DNA from: Bryobacteraceae bacterium | GTDB lineage: Bacteria > Acidobacteriota > Terriglobia > Bryobacterales > Bryobacteraceae | Length of the DNA: 32,258 nt | Reading direction: 5' to 3' | Assembly: GCA_030041495.1 (NCBI GenBank) | Contig: JASHNT010000138.1 | Location: 1-32,258, forward strand | In this document: piece after piece, positions 16,518-24,939 of the stretch | Layout: every line of letters begins with the position of its first letter | How positions within the stretch are numbered: position 1 is the stretch's first letter | The notes under the pieces: generated by a model | Told to the model about the DNA's origin: nothing | What the model saw: only the letters and a program-made list of their open reading frames with translations | Databases searched by the model: none | Made by a program: the position numbers and the translations under genes

Positions 16518-17393
16518 ATGCACCGCTTCCTGCTCTACAACGGCGAGATTCGAGACACCTCCGAGCGATTTCTTTCCCCCGGCCAGACCGGGCTGGTGAA
16601 TGGCTGGGGCGTTTTCTCGACTCTGCGCATCTACGATGGGGTACCGTTCTGCTGGGAGCGGCACTGGCCGCGCATGCGCCACGACGCCAGCCGCATGCGC
16701 ATTCCGATGCCTGCGAATGCTGACGGGGTTTCTGCCGACATCCAGCGCCTGATCGAAGCCAACCAGGCCTTTAATGCCGTGCTGCGGCTGATGATCGTGC
16801 GCAATCGCGGAGGCATGTTCGAAGGTCCGGCGGTCACCAACGATTTTGACGTGATCGGCTTCACCACCAATGTTCCGCCGTGGGGCACTTCCATGAAGCT
16901 GGGCGTGATCCCCAACGGCCGCCACGCGGGGAGCGAATTTGCCGGCGCGAAGATTCTCTCCTGGTCGGAGAATCTCACTAGGTACGAACGCGCGCGCGAG
17001 CAGGGGCTAGACGAAGTAGTTCTGCTGAATGAGCGCGGCGAGGTCAGCGAGTGCACCTCAGCGAACTTGTTCGCGGTGCATGGCAGCCGCGTGCTGACTC
17101 CGCCATTGAGCTCCGGCTGTCTGCCGGGAGTGACGCGGGCGGTGTTACTGGAGGAACTCAACCTGCCTGACCTTGAGGTCCAGGAACGAGTGTTGCTGCC
17201 GGCGGATCTCGAATCGGCCGACGAAGTTTTCCTGGCCTCGACTACAAGGGAATTGCTGCCAGTGGTTTCGGTGGAGGGCTTGCGCATCCGCTCAAGTCAC
17301 ACCGTCCGGGACCGGCTGCAGAAGGCTTTCAGCGCCTACGTGGAGGCGTACGTGGCGGCGCGGCGGCGGCCAGCCGCGGCACATCTAAAATAG
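16518..17393 (+). CDS. PLP-dependent class IV aminotransferase (branched-chain or aminodeoxychorismate lyase type)
   Basis: 291 residues, fold type IV. YNGEIRDTSERFLSPGQTGL is the N-terminal part; Lys145 in GAKILSW is the expected Schiff-base lysine, followed by LTRYERAREQGLDEVVLLNE, the conserved EVSECTSANLF, and TPPLSSGCLPGVTRAVLLEE that binds the cofactor phosphate. The family includes IlvE, PabC and D-amino acid transaminases; these motifs do not decide among them. leuB lies 5 kb away, but there is no operon link. It stands alone between a dead toxin gene and a zinc-ribbon gene. Confidence 0.85.
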   Translation: MHRFLLYNGEIRDTSERFLSPGQTGLVNGWGVFSTLRIYDGVPFCWERHWPRMRHDASRMRIPMPANADGVSADIQRLIEANQAFNAVLRLMIVRNRGGMFEGPAVTNDFDVIGFTTNVPPWGTSMKLGVIPNGRHAGSEFAGAKILSWSENLTRYERAREQGLDEVVLLNERGEVSECTSANLFAVHGSRVLTPPLSSGCLPGVTRAVLLEELNLPDLEVQERVLLPADLESADEVFLASTTRELLPVVSVEGLRIRSSHTVRDRLQKAFSAYVEAYVAARRRPAAAHLK

Positions 17394-17416
17394 TGCTCTT
17401 AGCGGCTTCTGTTCGT

Positions 17417-17422
17417 TATAAT
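17417..17422 (+). promoter_or_regulatory. Possible -10 box (TATAAT) for the zinc-ribbon gene
   Basis: A perfect TATAAT lies 51 bases before the ATG at 17474. The expected -35 region (17394-17399) is a poor match. Confidence 0.4.
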
Positions 17423-17473
17423 TAGTGCTTCCACGGGCCTGGCGTAAGGAAGGCGCAGGCAGTCGGGGTTGGA

Positions 17474-17872
17474 ATGCAGCTCACTTGCCCGAAATGTGGG
17501 ACGCGCGAGATCCGCGTGTCTCACCGGCAAACGGTATCGGAGGTGCTGCGCAGCCTGGTGGGCATTTATCCGCTGCGGTGCCGCCGCTGCCGCTATCGTT
17601 GGGAAACCAGCGTGTGGTCGGCCGGCGCTTGGAGATACGCGCGCTGCCCGCGCTGTTACCGACAGGAACTCACCACCTGGAGCGAGCAATACTATCATCC
17701 TCCGCGCTGGACCCGGCTTCTGCTGCGCGCCGGCGCTACACCGTACCGTTGCGCGGCGTGCCGTTGCAACTTCGCCAGCTTCCGGAAGTGCAAGGAGCGT
17801 TTCAGTTGGCGGCATAAGACTCGCGCGGACGCGCCGCCGGCCGACGGAGCCGCGCCCGAATCCAATGAGTAG
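17474..17872 (+). CDS. Double zinc-ribbon protein of unknown function
   Basis: 132 residues. Four CxxC knuckles form two likely zinc ribbons: Cys5/Cys8 with Cys36/Cys39, and Cys58/Cys61 with Cys93/Cys96 (Cys98 adjacent). Between and around them are many Arg and Trp, so it may bind nucleic acid or act as a metal-stabilised scaffold. There is no membrane segment; the C-terminal ~20 residues are Ala/Pro-rich. I do not recognise a named family. It precedes the VWA gene with a gap of about 140 bases. Confidence 0.75.
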   Translation: MQLTCPKCGTREIRVSHRQTVSEVLRSLVGIYPLRCRRCRYRWETSVWSAGAWRYARCPRCYRQELTTWSEQYYHPPRWTRLLLRAGATPYRCAACRCNFASFRKCKERFSWRHKTRADAPPADGAAPESNE

Positions 17873-17995
17873 CGTACGGCTACTCTGGGCGGACGTAACC
17901 CCCTTGCAGAGCCAGCAGCACTGATCTGCGCGGTTCGATTGCGGCGCTTCGTTCGATTAACCGAAGGACTCGCGATGATGCGCCGCACGGCGTGC

Positions 17996-18001
17996 TACAC
18001 T
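17996..18001 (+). promoter_or_regulatory. Possible extended -10 box giving a near-leaderless VWA transcript
   Basis: TGCTACACT is an extended -10 pattern (TGnTAnnnT). It ends 9 bases before the ATG at 18011, and no ribosome site is visible, so the transcript would start at or very near the ATG. Confidence 0.4.
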
Positions 18002-18010
18002 CGCGGCTAG

Positions 18011-19003
18011 ATGGTATCGAGAGACGCCTTCGCGGCCGCGATCGCAGGGGCTGTGCTCCTGGCGGTGTGGTGGGCGAAACCAGCTCCCGCGCAGACTCCG
18101 GCAGCCCCAGCGCAGGCACCGGAGAACGCCCAGGAGGCCGCGCCCGATACGACGCCGCAAGCAACGTTCAAATCCAGCAGCAACCTGGTGGTGATTCCCG
18201 TCTCGGTGACCGACTCCTCCAACCGCTTCGTGTTGGATCTCCGCAAGGAAGACTTCCAAGTGTTTGACGACGGAGTGGAGCAGAAGGTAGCCACCTTTTC
18301 AGGGGAAGACGCCCCGATTTCCGTGGGGTTGGCCTTCGATGAGAGCGGCAGCATGGATTTGAAGCTGCGCCGCTCGCGCGATGCCGTTTCGCAATTCCTC
18401 AAGACCATGAGCGGTGATGACGAGGCGTTCCTGGTGGAGTTCAACGAAAAGGCTACGGTCTCGGTTCCGTTCACTTCCAAGCCGCGGGAGATTGAGACGG
18501 CGCTTCAAAATTCCCAGCCCGGCGGACTCACGGCGATGCTGGACGCAGTGGATACGTCGCTGCGCGAGATGAAGAAAGCTAAGAATCCGCGCAAGGCCAT
18601 CGTGATGATCTCCGACGGCGGCGACAACAGCAGCCACTATACGGCCAAAGAGATCGAATCGCTGGTGCGCGAAGCCGATGTCGAGGTTTATGCCATGGGC
18701 GTGTTCGAGCCGATCTTCGACATCGGTCTGAGCTCGGAAGAGATTTCGGGACCGAAGCTGCTTTCCGAGCTTGCCACGCAGACCGGGGGCCGGGCATTCG
18801 CGGCTACGCTGTCGAGTGACTTGCCGGCGGTGGCCGCGCGCATTGCCATTGAGCTCCGGAATCAATACGTGCTCGCGTATTATCCGGAGAACCAGGTCCA
18901 CGATGGCAAATATCACAAGGTCGAGGTGAAGGTGGCCCAGCCCAAGTCCCTCCCGCCACTGAAGGCACACTGGCGCACCGGCTATTACGCGCCGTCCGAG
19001 TAG
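18011..19003 (+). CDS. Secreted VWFA-related protein (acidobacterial VWA family)
   Basis: 330 residues. N-terminal signal or anchor (~8-28), then an Ala/Pro-rich linker. Residues ~50-100 (SNLVVIPVSVTDSSNRFVLD, LRKEDFQVFDDGVEQKV) are the lead-in typical of the VWFA-related acidobacterial family. The von Willebrand A domain follows with MIDAS residues Asp110, Ser112, Ser114 (DESGSM) and a GGLTAMLDAV strand-helix region, ending in LRNQYVLAYYPE. VWA domains bind protein partners through a metal ion; the partner is unknown. The phylum carries many paralogues, so this is a useful taxonomic hint. It converges on the FecR gene. Confidence 0.9.
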   Translation: MVSRDAFAAAIAGAVLLAVWWAKPAPAQTPAAPAQAPENAQEAAPDTTPQATFKSSSNLVVIPVSVTDSSNRFVLDLRKEDFQVFDDGVEQKVATFSGEDAPISVGLAFDESGSMDLKLRRSRDAVSQFLKTMSGDDEAFLVEFNEKATVSVPFTSKPREIETALQNSQPGGLTAMLDAVDTSLREMKKAKNPRKAIVMISDGGDNSSHYTAKEIESLVREADVEVYAMGVFEPIFDIGLSSEEISGPKLLSELATQTGGRAFAATLSSDLPAVAARIAIELRNQYVLAYYPENQVHDGKYHKVEVKVAQPKSLPPLKAHWRTGYYAPSE

Positions 19004-19090
19004 CTTACCGGTACCTTTGGCTGCCGTCACGAATCATCACGGCTAGCTGGCTCGGTTCTTTACGGTTCCTGTGCTGTCGTCTATGCGGGG

Positions 19091-20167
19091 TTAGCGGCGG
19101 ATGCCGCCCACGCGGGGAGTCGCAGGCCGAACCGAAGGCGTCAGGGGGCGCACGCTAGGCGTGACTGGACGCAGCGGCGTGTATCCGCTCGTCCCGACAC
19201 GGGGCGTAATGATACTGCCCGGAAGCATGGTCGAGCCGATACGCCCTCCCGGCCGCGTCGCCGAGTACGGCGAATAGAGCGGCGAGTTGCGAAGCGCCAT
19301 CGGCGCAACCAGCAGGAACACCGGCTGGTAGGTGTAACCCGGCAGGTACGGTGAAAAGAATCCGGGTTGATAGGGATAGAGCGAACTGTACAGCGGACTC
19401 ATGGGCGATAGCCCAATCATCGGAAACTGCGTGAAGCCAGGTTGCGGGGGATAGACCAGGCCGGCGGCGACCATGGCTGGATCGGCAGCAGCGGCGTTGG
19501 AGGAGTCCACATCGGCAGGATCCTGAATATTGGCCGCGATGGCGTTGTCGGCAGAGATTGAATCCTCACGGCCGCGGCTCCAGTTGTCGAACCCGTCACG
19601 CTGATCGCCGGTGGAAGGCACCGAGCCTTGTGCCAGAGCCTCATCCGTAAGGGGCAGTTCCATTCCGCGCTCGATCGAAACCGGGTTCGTCAGCGAGCCG
19701 CCGGTCACTTGCGCTTCTCCTTCGCGCACCTCCAGGCGAGCAGGTTCAAAATCCAGGCGGTACAAACCCGCTTCCGGGAAGGTGATCCTGCGTCCTTGCT
19801 CGATCAAGGTGAGCGAAGTTCCCGGAGCGGGCGCTCCGGCGTCGAGCATCGCGGAGCCGGCCAGCAGTTCCACTTGCGTATCTTCGAGCGAGCTCGAAAG
19901 GAGGCGGATCGCGCTGTTTTGATCCACGCGCAACACCGCGCCGGGAGTCAGCAGCACTTCCGCGCGGCCCTCCTCGGTGCGCAACTCCGCGCCATCGGCT
20001 ATGCTCGCAAACTTGCCGAGCCGCGATTCAAGCGGACGTCCGCTCAGGTACACTTTGCCGTCAAAATAATCGACCACCCCGGAACGGGTGGAGATTACCG
20101 CCTGCGCGCTGGCGCAGACGGAAGCCGAAGCAAGCAGAGCGGCCCAGGCAATGATGCGGGACGGCAT
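19091..20167 (-). CDS. Secreted FecR-domain protein
   Basis: 358 residues. Signal peptide 1-21 with cleavage near ASAQA. Residues ~28-170 form a FecR-type domain (VYLSGRPLESRLGKFASIAD, GAELRTEEGRAEVLLTPGAV, LRVDQNSAIRLLSSSLED, VEVREGEAQV-like LEVREGEAQVTGG). Here FecR domains are free secreted beta-structures rather than sigma-factor regulators, since no membrane anchor or sigma gene is nearby. The C-terminal half is Pro/Tyr/Ser-rich, with repeats of the TPSVRP type near the end, probably disordered or wall-associated. Role unknown. Confidence 0.82.
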   Translation of the reverse strand: MPSRIIAWAALLASASVCASAQAVISTRSGVVDYFDGKVYLSGRPLESRLGKFASIADGAELRTEEGRAEVLLTPGAVLRVDQNSAIRLLSSSLEDTQVELLAGSAMLDAGAPAPGTSLTLIEQGRRITFPEAGLYRLDFEPARLEVREGEAQVTGGSLTNPVSIERGMELPLTDEALAQGSVPSTGDQRDGFDNWSRGREDSISADNAIAANIQDPADVDSSNAAAADPAMVAAGLVYPPQPGFTQFPMIGLSPMSPLYSSLYPYQPGFFSPYLPGYTYQPVFLLVAPMALRNSPLYSPYSATRPGGRIGSTMLPGSIITPRVGTSGYTPLRPVTPSVRPLTPSVRPATPRVGGIRR

Positions 20168-20271
20168 AAAAGTACCTCAGCAACAGTATCAGCCGGGTGG
20201 GCGGGCGTGGTCAAGCGAAATTCGATCCCGCGGATCTTTATGAAACTGTTAGGCCAGCGCGTGATCTCGCA

Positions 20272-21138
20272 TCAGTGCGTGATGGCGTACATGATGTAGT
20301 TGATGCCGTACCGGTAGGCCAGCGTGGTCATGGCCGCGGGGTATTCCGGCGCGTCGGCGTATTCCCAGGCATCGCCGATATCGGTGTTGTAATTCACCGC
20401 GACCACCATTCGGCCTTTGTCGTCGTTGATCGCATCCCACTCCGGCGTTGTCCCCGGCGGCTGGTAAACCTGTCCGTCGTAGCCGAGGTGACGAGTGCCC
20501 GGGATGAACGTAAGATCCTTCTGCTGGATGTCGTAAAGGACGTGCATCACGGAATCGCTTAGCTGGATTTTGACGATGGGATGGCCGGGCAACACCTGCT
20601 GCATGGTCCGCTCAAACACGTCCCATTCATCGGAGCCGGCCCAGAAATCGTCGACCATCAAAAACCCTCCGCGATTCAAATACTCGCGAAGCTTGGCGCA
20701 TTCCTGTTCGCTCAAGTCCCAATAACCGACCTGGGTGGCGTAGATCCAGGGGTAGTCGAAAAGTTTGTCGTCGGTCAGCGCGAGGTGCACGGGCTCGCCA
20801 ACTTGCATTCGAGTCAGGCGCTGGATGCCGAAGGAGAAGTGGTTATCGGCGTCGGGCCAATCCTGGGCCCACCAGCCGCTGGCGCGCCCGGTGCGAGAGA
20901 CGAAGCGGTTGAATCCTCGGCTGCGATAGGGCAGGTCCGTGTATTCGGTGCGGACGAATTGGAAGTCGCCGGTCTTGGGGAAGTCCGGTGTGAAGCTTTC
21001 ACCGCGTCCGAAGTCGCGCCCAAAGCCGCCTCCAAAACCTCCGCCGCCAAAGCCGCCGCGGCGCCGCTGCGCGAGCATGGTGAAGGCGAATAGAAGAATT
21101 ACCGCCGCCGCCAGCCCGATCCGGGCGCTATGCTTCAT
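20272..21138 (-). CDS. Exported DUF4159-domain protein
   Basis: 288 residues from ATG 21138 (MKHSARIGLAAAVILLF); a GTG at 21147 is possible. Hydrophobic export segment at ~7-23, then a Gly/Arg-rich stretch (~26-48). From ~55 the DUF4159 domain: RGFNRFVSRTGRASGWWAQD, FDYPWIYATQVGYWDLSEQE, LREYLNRGGFLMVDDFW, then GHPIVKIQLSDSVMHVLYDI and PAAMTTLAYRYGINYIMYAI. The strand-Gly-Gly-Phe pattern resembles a glutamine-amidotransferase-like fold, often found beside MoxR/VWA clusters; no catalytic triad is evident. Function unknown. Confidence 0.85.
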   Translation of the reverse strand: MKHSARIGLAAAVILLFAFTMLAQRRRGGFGGGGFGGGFGRDFGRGESFTPDFPKTGDFQFVRTEYTDLPYRSRGFNRFVSRTGRASGWWAQDWPDADNHFSFGIQRLTRMQVGEPVHLALTDDKLFDYPWIYATQVGYWDLSEQECAKLREYLNRGGFLMVDDFWAGSDEWDVFERTMQQVLPGHPIVKIQLSDSVMHVLYDIQQKDLTFIPGTRHLGYDGQVYQPPGTTPEWDAINDDKGRMVVAVNYNTDIGDAWEYADAPEYPAAMTTLAYRYGINYIMYAITH

Positions 21139-21148
21139 CGCAGACACA

Positions 21149-21154
21149 ATTATA
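21149..21154 (-). promoter_or_regulatory. TATAAT -10 box giving a near-leaderless DUF4159 transcript
   Basis: On the minus strand TATAAT ends 10 bases before the ATG at 21138; CCGTCA lies 17 bases upstream as a weak -35. The start site would fall within a few bases of the ATG, and no ribosome site is visible. Confidence 0.45.
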
Positions 21155-21200
21155 CGACCGCACTGACTTTTTGACGGAGAATCGCCGCATCCGGTTTGCG

Positions 21201-22586
21201 CTAACGCGAGATTTCTTCGAGCGTCAGGCTCCGCGTCCTGGGCCCGAATCCGGCGATGGTCACGGTCATCACTAGCATGGCAGCGGCGATGAAAACCGCC
21301 ACTGCGGGCGCTCCGCCGCGGATCAGCAGGAAATCGATCATGAGGCTGGCGAAGGTCGCGCTGACGCGGCTCCAGCTATAGACGAAACCGACGGCGCGGG
21401 CGCGCACGCGGGTGGGGAACAGCTCGCCTTGGTAGTTGTGGAAGGCGAAGGACATCCAATTGTTCGCCAGCGTCACGGCCACGCCGAAGGCAATCACCAG
21501 GGCCTGGTTCGCCTGATTCGCGAACAGGGTCGCGAAGACGCCGATGGCGACGCCGGCCGAGACGATTTGCCATTTGCGTTCCATGCGGTCGGCGACCAGC
21601 ATCCCCAGCAACGGCCCGATGGGATTCGCGATGGCGATGATGAAGGCGTACATCTGGCTGGTGGTGACCAGGATGCCTTTGGCGATCAGCAGCGTCGGCA
21701 CCCAGGAACCGAAGCCGTAAAATGCGACGGTCTGCATCAGGTTGAAGACCGAGAGCACGACGGTGCGGCGCGTGTAAGGAGGGCGGAAGAGCTCGGAGAA
21801 GCTGCCGTGGCCGTGCGGCTCCCGTGCGGCAGGCGTGGGCGGCGGAAGCTCGCGGCCGGTGTCGCGGACGGCCTGAGCTTCCAGGAGCTGAAGCACTCGA
21901 TCGGCTTCCGCCTCGCGCCCGTGGGCGGCCAGCCATCGCGGACTTTCCGGAAGGCCCCTTCGCAGCCACCACGCGATCAACGCCCCCAGCGATCCCGTCA
22001 AAGCCACCCAGCGCCATCCATCGACTCCCAACGGATGAAGCGGCACCAGCAGCCAGCCCAATAGCGCCACGATGGGCACCGCGCAGAATTCCACGAATTG
22101 GTAGAACGCGAACGCTTTGCCGCGAGCCTGCGGTGGAACGATTTCAGGCAAAAACGTATCGATGGTAACTTGTTCCAAACCCACTCCGATGCCGGCAATG
22201 AAGCGCCACAGATCCACGCCGATGGCCGACCCCTGGCACGCCATGATGGCGGTGCAGACGCAATACCACAGCAGCGAGAACACGAAGATGGAGCGCCGCC
22301 CCAGCCGGTCCGCGACGTAGCCGAAGCCCACGCAGCCCAGAAACATTCCCGCGAAGTTGCAGGAGATGAAGAAGCCGATCGAATCCGGCGCGAAGAAGCT
22401 CGACGCCTGAGTGGTGAACATCCCGCTGGCGGTGAGGCCTGGCGTGATGTAGGTGCTGAGGAAAATATCGTACAGCTCGAAGACGCCGCCGAGTGAGATC
22501 AGCACCACCAGGCGCCACAAGCTGCGCGAAACGGGCAAACGGTCCAGCCGCGCGGCGATCTGGCTCTGTGTGCCGGCGATCGGCAT
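21201..22586 (-). CDS. MFS transporter, sugar/organic acid type
   Basis: 461 residues with about 12 hydrophobic segments. The TM2-3 loop has the MFS motif VADRLGRRS, and GLPESPRWLAAHGREAEADR is the post-TM6 signature of the sugar-porter and aromatic-acid groups. LPEIVPPQARGKAFAF and NYQGELFPTRVRARAVGF are the family's loop motifs after TM4 and TM10. The substrate cannot be told. It starts 4 bases after the leuB stop, so the two are most likely transcribed together; a link of this carrier to leucine metabolism is only a guess. Confidence 0.9.
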   Translation of the reverse strand: MPIAGTQSQIAARLDRLPVSRSLWRLVVLISLGGVFELYDIFLSTYITPGLTASGMFTTQASSFFAPDSIGFFISCNFAGMFLGCVGFGYVADRLGRRSIFVFSLLWYCVCTAIMACQGSAIGVDLWRFIAGIGVGLEQVTIDTFLPEIVPPQARGKAFAFYQFVEFCAVPIVALLGWLLVPLHPLGVDGWRWVALTGSLGALIAWWLRRGLPESPRWLAAHGREAEADRVLQLLEAQAVRDTGRELPPPTPAAREPHGHGSFSELFRPPYTRRTVVLSVFNLMQTVAFYGFGSWVPTLLIAKGILVTTSQMYAFIIAIANPIGPLLGMLVADRMERKWQIVSAGVAIGVFATLFANQANQALVIAFGVAVTLANNWMSFAFHNYQGELFPTRVRARAVGFVYSWSRVSATFASLMIDFLLIRGGAPAVAVFIAAAMLVMTVTIAGFGPRTRSLTLEEISR

Positions 22587-22590
22587 CGGC

Positions 22591-23670
22591 CTAGTGTAGG
22601 TGATTCCCGATTGCCGCCGCTACCCGGTCGCCCATCTCTTCGGTTCCGACGCGCTGCGTGCCGGGCTCGAAGATATCGGGCGTGCGATAGCCTTCGCGCA
22701 GCACGGCGCGCACGGCGTTTTCAATGCGCGCGGCTTCCCCGGCAAGATCGAAGGAATCGCGCAGCATCATCGCGACGGAGAGAATCGAAGCCAGGGGATT
22801 CGCGACATCCTTACCGGCGATGTCCGGAGCGGAGCCGTGAACCGGCTCATACAATCCCTTTTTGCCGTCGCCCAGCGAGGAAGATGGCAGCATTCCGATG
22901 GATCCGGTGAGCATCGCCGCTTCATCCGAGAGTATGTCGCCGAAGGTGTTCTCCATTACCATTACGTCGAACTGCAGCGGAGCGCGCACCAGGGCCATGG
23001 CCGCGGCGTCGACCAGCAAATGGCGCAGCTCAAGGTCTGGATATTCGAGGCCCACGCGGGTAATGACCTCGCGCCAGAGCGCACTGGTTTCGAGCACGTT
23101 GGATTTATCCACGGAGCAGACTTTCTTGCGCCGTTTGCGCGCGCAGCGAAACGCCGCGTGGCCGACGCGCTCGATCTCCGGCTCGGTGTAGGCCATGGTA
23201 TTGAAGCCGCGGCGGACGTGGGACTGATCCGGCTCGATGCCACGCGGCGTGCCGTAGTACAGGCCGCTACTCAGCTCGCGCAGGATCATCAGGTCGAGCC
23301 CCTCGACGAACTCGCGTTTGAGACTCGACGCGCCGGTTAATTCCGGAAAAAGAAACGCGGGCCGGAAGTTGGCGTAGAGGTCAAGAGCGCGGCGCAGGCG
23401 CAGCAGCGCGAAACCAGCCTGACGCTGCGGCGGGCGATGCTCGTCTTCGGGCACGCCCGACGCCCCGTGCAGGATCGCATCCGCGGAACGGCACAACTCC
23501 AGCGTGGACGGCGGCAGCGAATCGCCCTCGGCCTCAAAGCCCGCCCCTCCGATGGGGGCTTCGACCAATTCATAAGAGCGCGAATCGCCCAGCACGGCCT
23601 TCAAAACTTTGACCCCTTGCGCAGTGACTTCCTTACCGATCCCGTCGCCGGGCAGAATCGCGACTTTCAT
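22591..23670 (-). CDS. leuB: 3-isopropylmalate dehydrogenase
   Basis: 359 residues, the usual family length. Oxidises 3-isopropylmalate with NAD+ and decarboxylates it to 2-oxoisocaproate in leucine synthesis. Visible motifs: ILPGDGIGKEVTAQGVKVLK at the N-terminus, LRLRRALDLYANFRP with substrate-binding arginines, ELSSGLYYGTPRG, the active-site lysine in VCSVDKSNVLETS, the metal site MVMENTFGDILSDEAAMLTG, and the NAD-binding segment EPVHGSAPDIAGKDVANPLA. leuA, leuC and leuD are not in the window. It diverges from the esterase gene across 113 bases. Confidence 0.96.
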   Translation of the reverse strand: MKVAILPGDGIGKEVTAQGVKVLKAVLGDSRSYELVEAPIGGAGFEAEGDSLPPSTLELCRSADAILHGASGVPEDEHRPPQRQAGFALLRLRRALDLYANFRPAFLFPELTGASSLKREFVEGLDLMILRELSSGLYYGTPRGIEPDQSHVRRGFNTMAYTEPEIERVGHAAFRCARKRRKKVCSVDKSNVLETSALWREVITRVGLEYPDLELRHLLVDAAAMALVRAPLQFDVMVMENTFGDILSDEAAMLTGSIGMLPSSSLGDGKKGLYEPVHGSAPDIAGKDVANPLASILSVAMMLRDSFDLAGEAARIENAVRAVLREGYRTPDIFEPGTQRVGTEEMGDRVAAAIGNHLH

Positions 23671-23741
23671 GAGGTGAAGGGGTCATGATAGCTTACTGAG
23701 CGTCATCGGCGTCCGCCGCGCCGCGGAAGCCCGGCTTGGGC

Positions 23742-23768
23742 TAGAATCAGCAGTGTTCCGGCGGGAAC
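23742..23768 (+). promoter_or_regulatory. Possible promoter and dyad for the esterase gene
   Basis: TAGAAT (23742-23747) is a fair -10. A perfect dyad GTTCC-GGCG-GGAAC (23755-23768) lies at the expected start site, 15 bases before the ATG, and could be an operator or a 5' hairpin. Confidence 0.4.
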
Positions 23769-23783
23769 AGTGAGGCAAACACG

Positions 23784-24938
23784 ATGCATAAAATCTGCTT
23801 TTGCGCGGCGGTGATGACCGCGCTCGCGCTGGCCCAGCGCGGCCCGCAAATGCCGTTCGTCGTTTCACCGGAGATCCACGCCGACCGCACCGTCACCTTC
23901 CGCATCTACGCGCCCAAAGCCGAAAACGTGCGCGTCATCGGCACCGACATCCCCGGCCTAATGATGGGCCAGATGCACAAGCTCGACAGCGGCGTCTGGG
24001 AGCTGGAGTTCGGGCCCGTCGATCCCGGCGCTTATCGCTACAACTTCCTGGTGGACGGCGTCTCCACACTCGATTACCGCAACCCCGCCACCAGCGAGTC
24101 CAACGAGAACACCTGGAGCATGTTCTACGTTCCCGGCGCGGACTTCATGGACACCAAGGAGGTCCCGCACGGATCGGTCGCCGCCGTCACGTATTATTCC
24201 AAGACGCTCGAGAAGTTCCGGCGCTTGCACGTGTACACTCCGCCCGGATACGAACTCAGTTCGCAGAAGTATCCCGTCTTCTACCTGCTGCACGGCGCGG
24301 GCGACTCTGACGATTCCTGGAGCACGGTCGGCCGCGCTGGATTCATCCTCGATAACCTGATCGCCGCGAAGAAAGCCAAGCCGATGATCGTCATCATGCC
24401 CGCCGGTCACACCGCGCGGCAGACCGCGGGCGCGCGTGGAGGAACCGCCTTCGATGCGACCGATCCCTTCGTCGCCGAATTCAACACCGACATCATGCCC
24501 TTCATCGAGGCCCGCTATCGCGTCAACGCGGAACGCTCGCATCGCGCCATCGCCGGCCTCTCCATGGGCGGCGCGCAGACCTTGAACATCGGCATTCCGA
24601 ATCTTGAGAAGTTCGCCTATCTGGGCGTGTTCAGCTCCGGCCTTCTGGCAACTTTCGGAACCGGGCGCGGACGTGGCGGCGCGGAGCCTCCGCCCCCGAA
24701 TCCCGAGTTCGCAAATCAGAATCGCGCGGTGCTCGAAAACGCCTCGCTCAAGAAGGGGCTCAAAGTATTCTGGTTCTCCACCGGCTCCGATGATTTTCTG
24801 ATCAATACCACCAAGTCCACGGTTGAATTTTTCAAGAAGTACGGTTTCTCGCCGGTGTTCCAGGAAAGCACCGGAGCCCACACCTGGATCAACTGGCGCA
24901 ACTACCTGAACGAATTCGCGCCGCAGCTCTTCCAATAG
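23784..24938 (+). CDS. Secreted CE1-like esterase with N-terminal CBM48-type domain
   Basis: 384 residues. Signal peptide ~1-18 (cleavage near ALAQ). Residues ~25-120 are an E-set/CBM48-like beta-sandwich (VTFRIYAPKAENVRVIGTDI, YRYNFLVDGVSTLDYRNPAT). Residues ~135-384 are an alpha/beta-hydrolase of the esterase D/feruloyl esterase type: YPVFYLLHGAGDSDDSW with the oxyanion region, nucleophile Ser260 in GLSMGG, and His in GAHTWINWRNYL. Such enzymes split ester side groups from plant xylan; the actual ester is not known. Expected to act in the periplasm or outside. It ends one base from the converging gcvPB gene. Confidence 0.9.
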   Translation: MHKICFCAAVMTALALAQRGPQMPFVVSPEIHADRTVTFRIYAPKAENVRVIGTDIPGLMMGQMHKLDSGVWELEFGPVDPGAYRYNFLVDGVSTLDYRNPATSESNENTWSMFYVPGADFMDTKEVPHGSVAAVTYYSKTLEKFRRLHVYTPPGYELSSQKYPVFYLLHGAGDSDDSWSTVGRAGFILDNLIAAKKAKPMIVIMPAGHTARQTAGARGGTAFDATDPFVAEFNTDIMPFIEARYRVNAERSHRAIAGLSMGGAQTLNIGIPNLEKFAYLGVFSSGLLATFGTGRGRGGAEPPPPNPEFANQNRAVLENASLKKGLKVFWFSTGSDDFLINTTKSTVEFFKKYGFSPVFQESTGAHTWINWRNYLNEFAPQLFQ

Positions 24939-24939
24939 C

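Noticed and set aside
19019-19045. GCCGT/ACGGC hairpin between the converging VWA and FecR genes as a terminator
   Set aside because: Only five base pairs and no T-run; too weak to call.
23958-24935. 325-codon open frame antisense to the esterase gene
   Set aside because: Shadow frame; the sense frame has a signal peptide and catalytic motifs.
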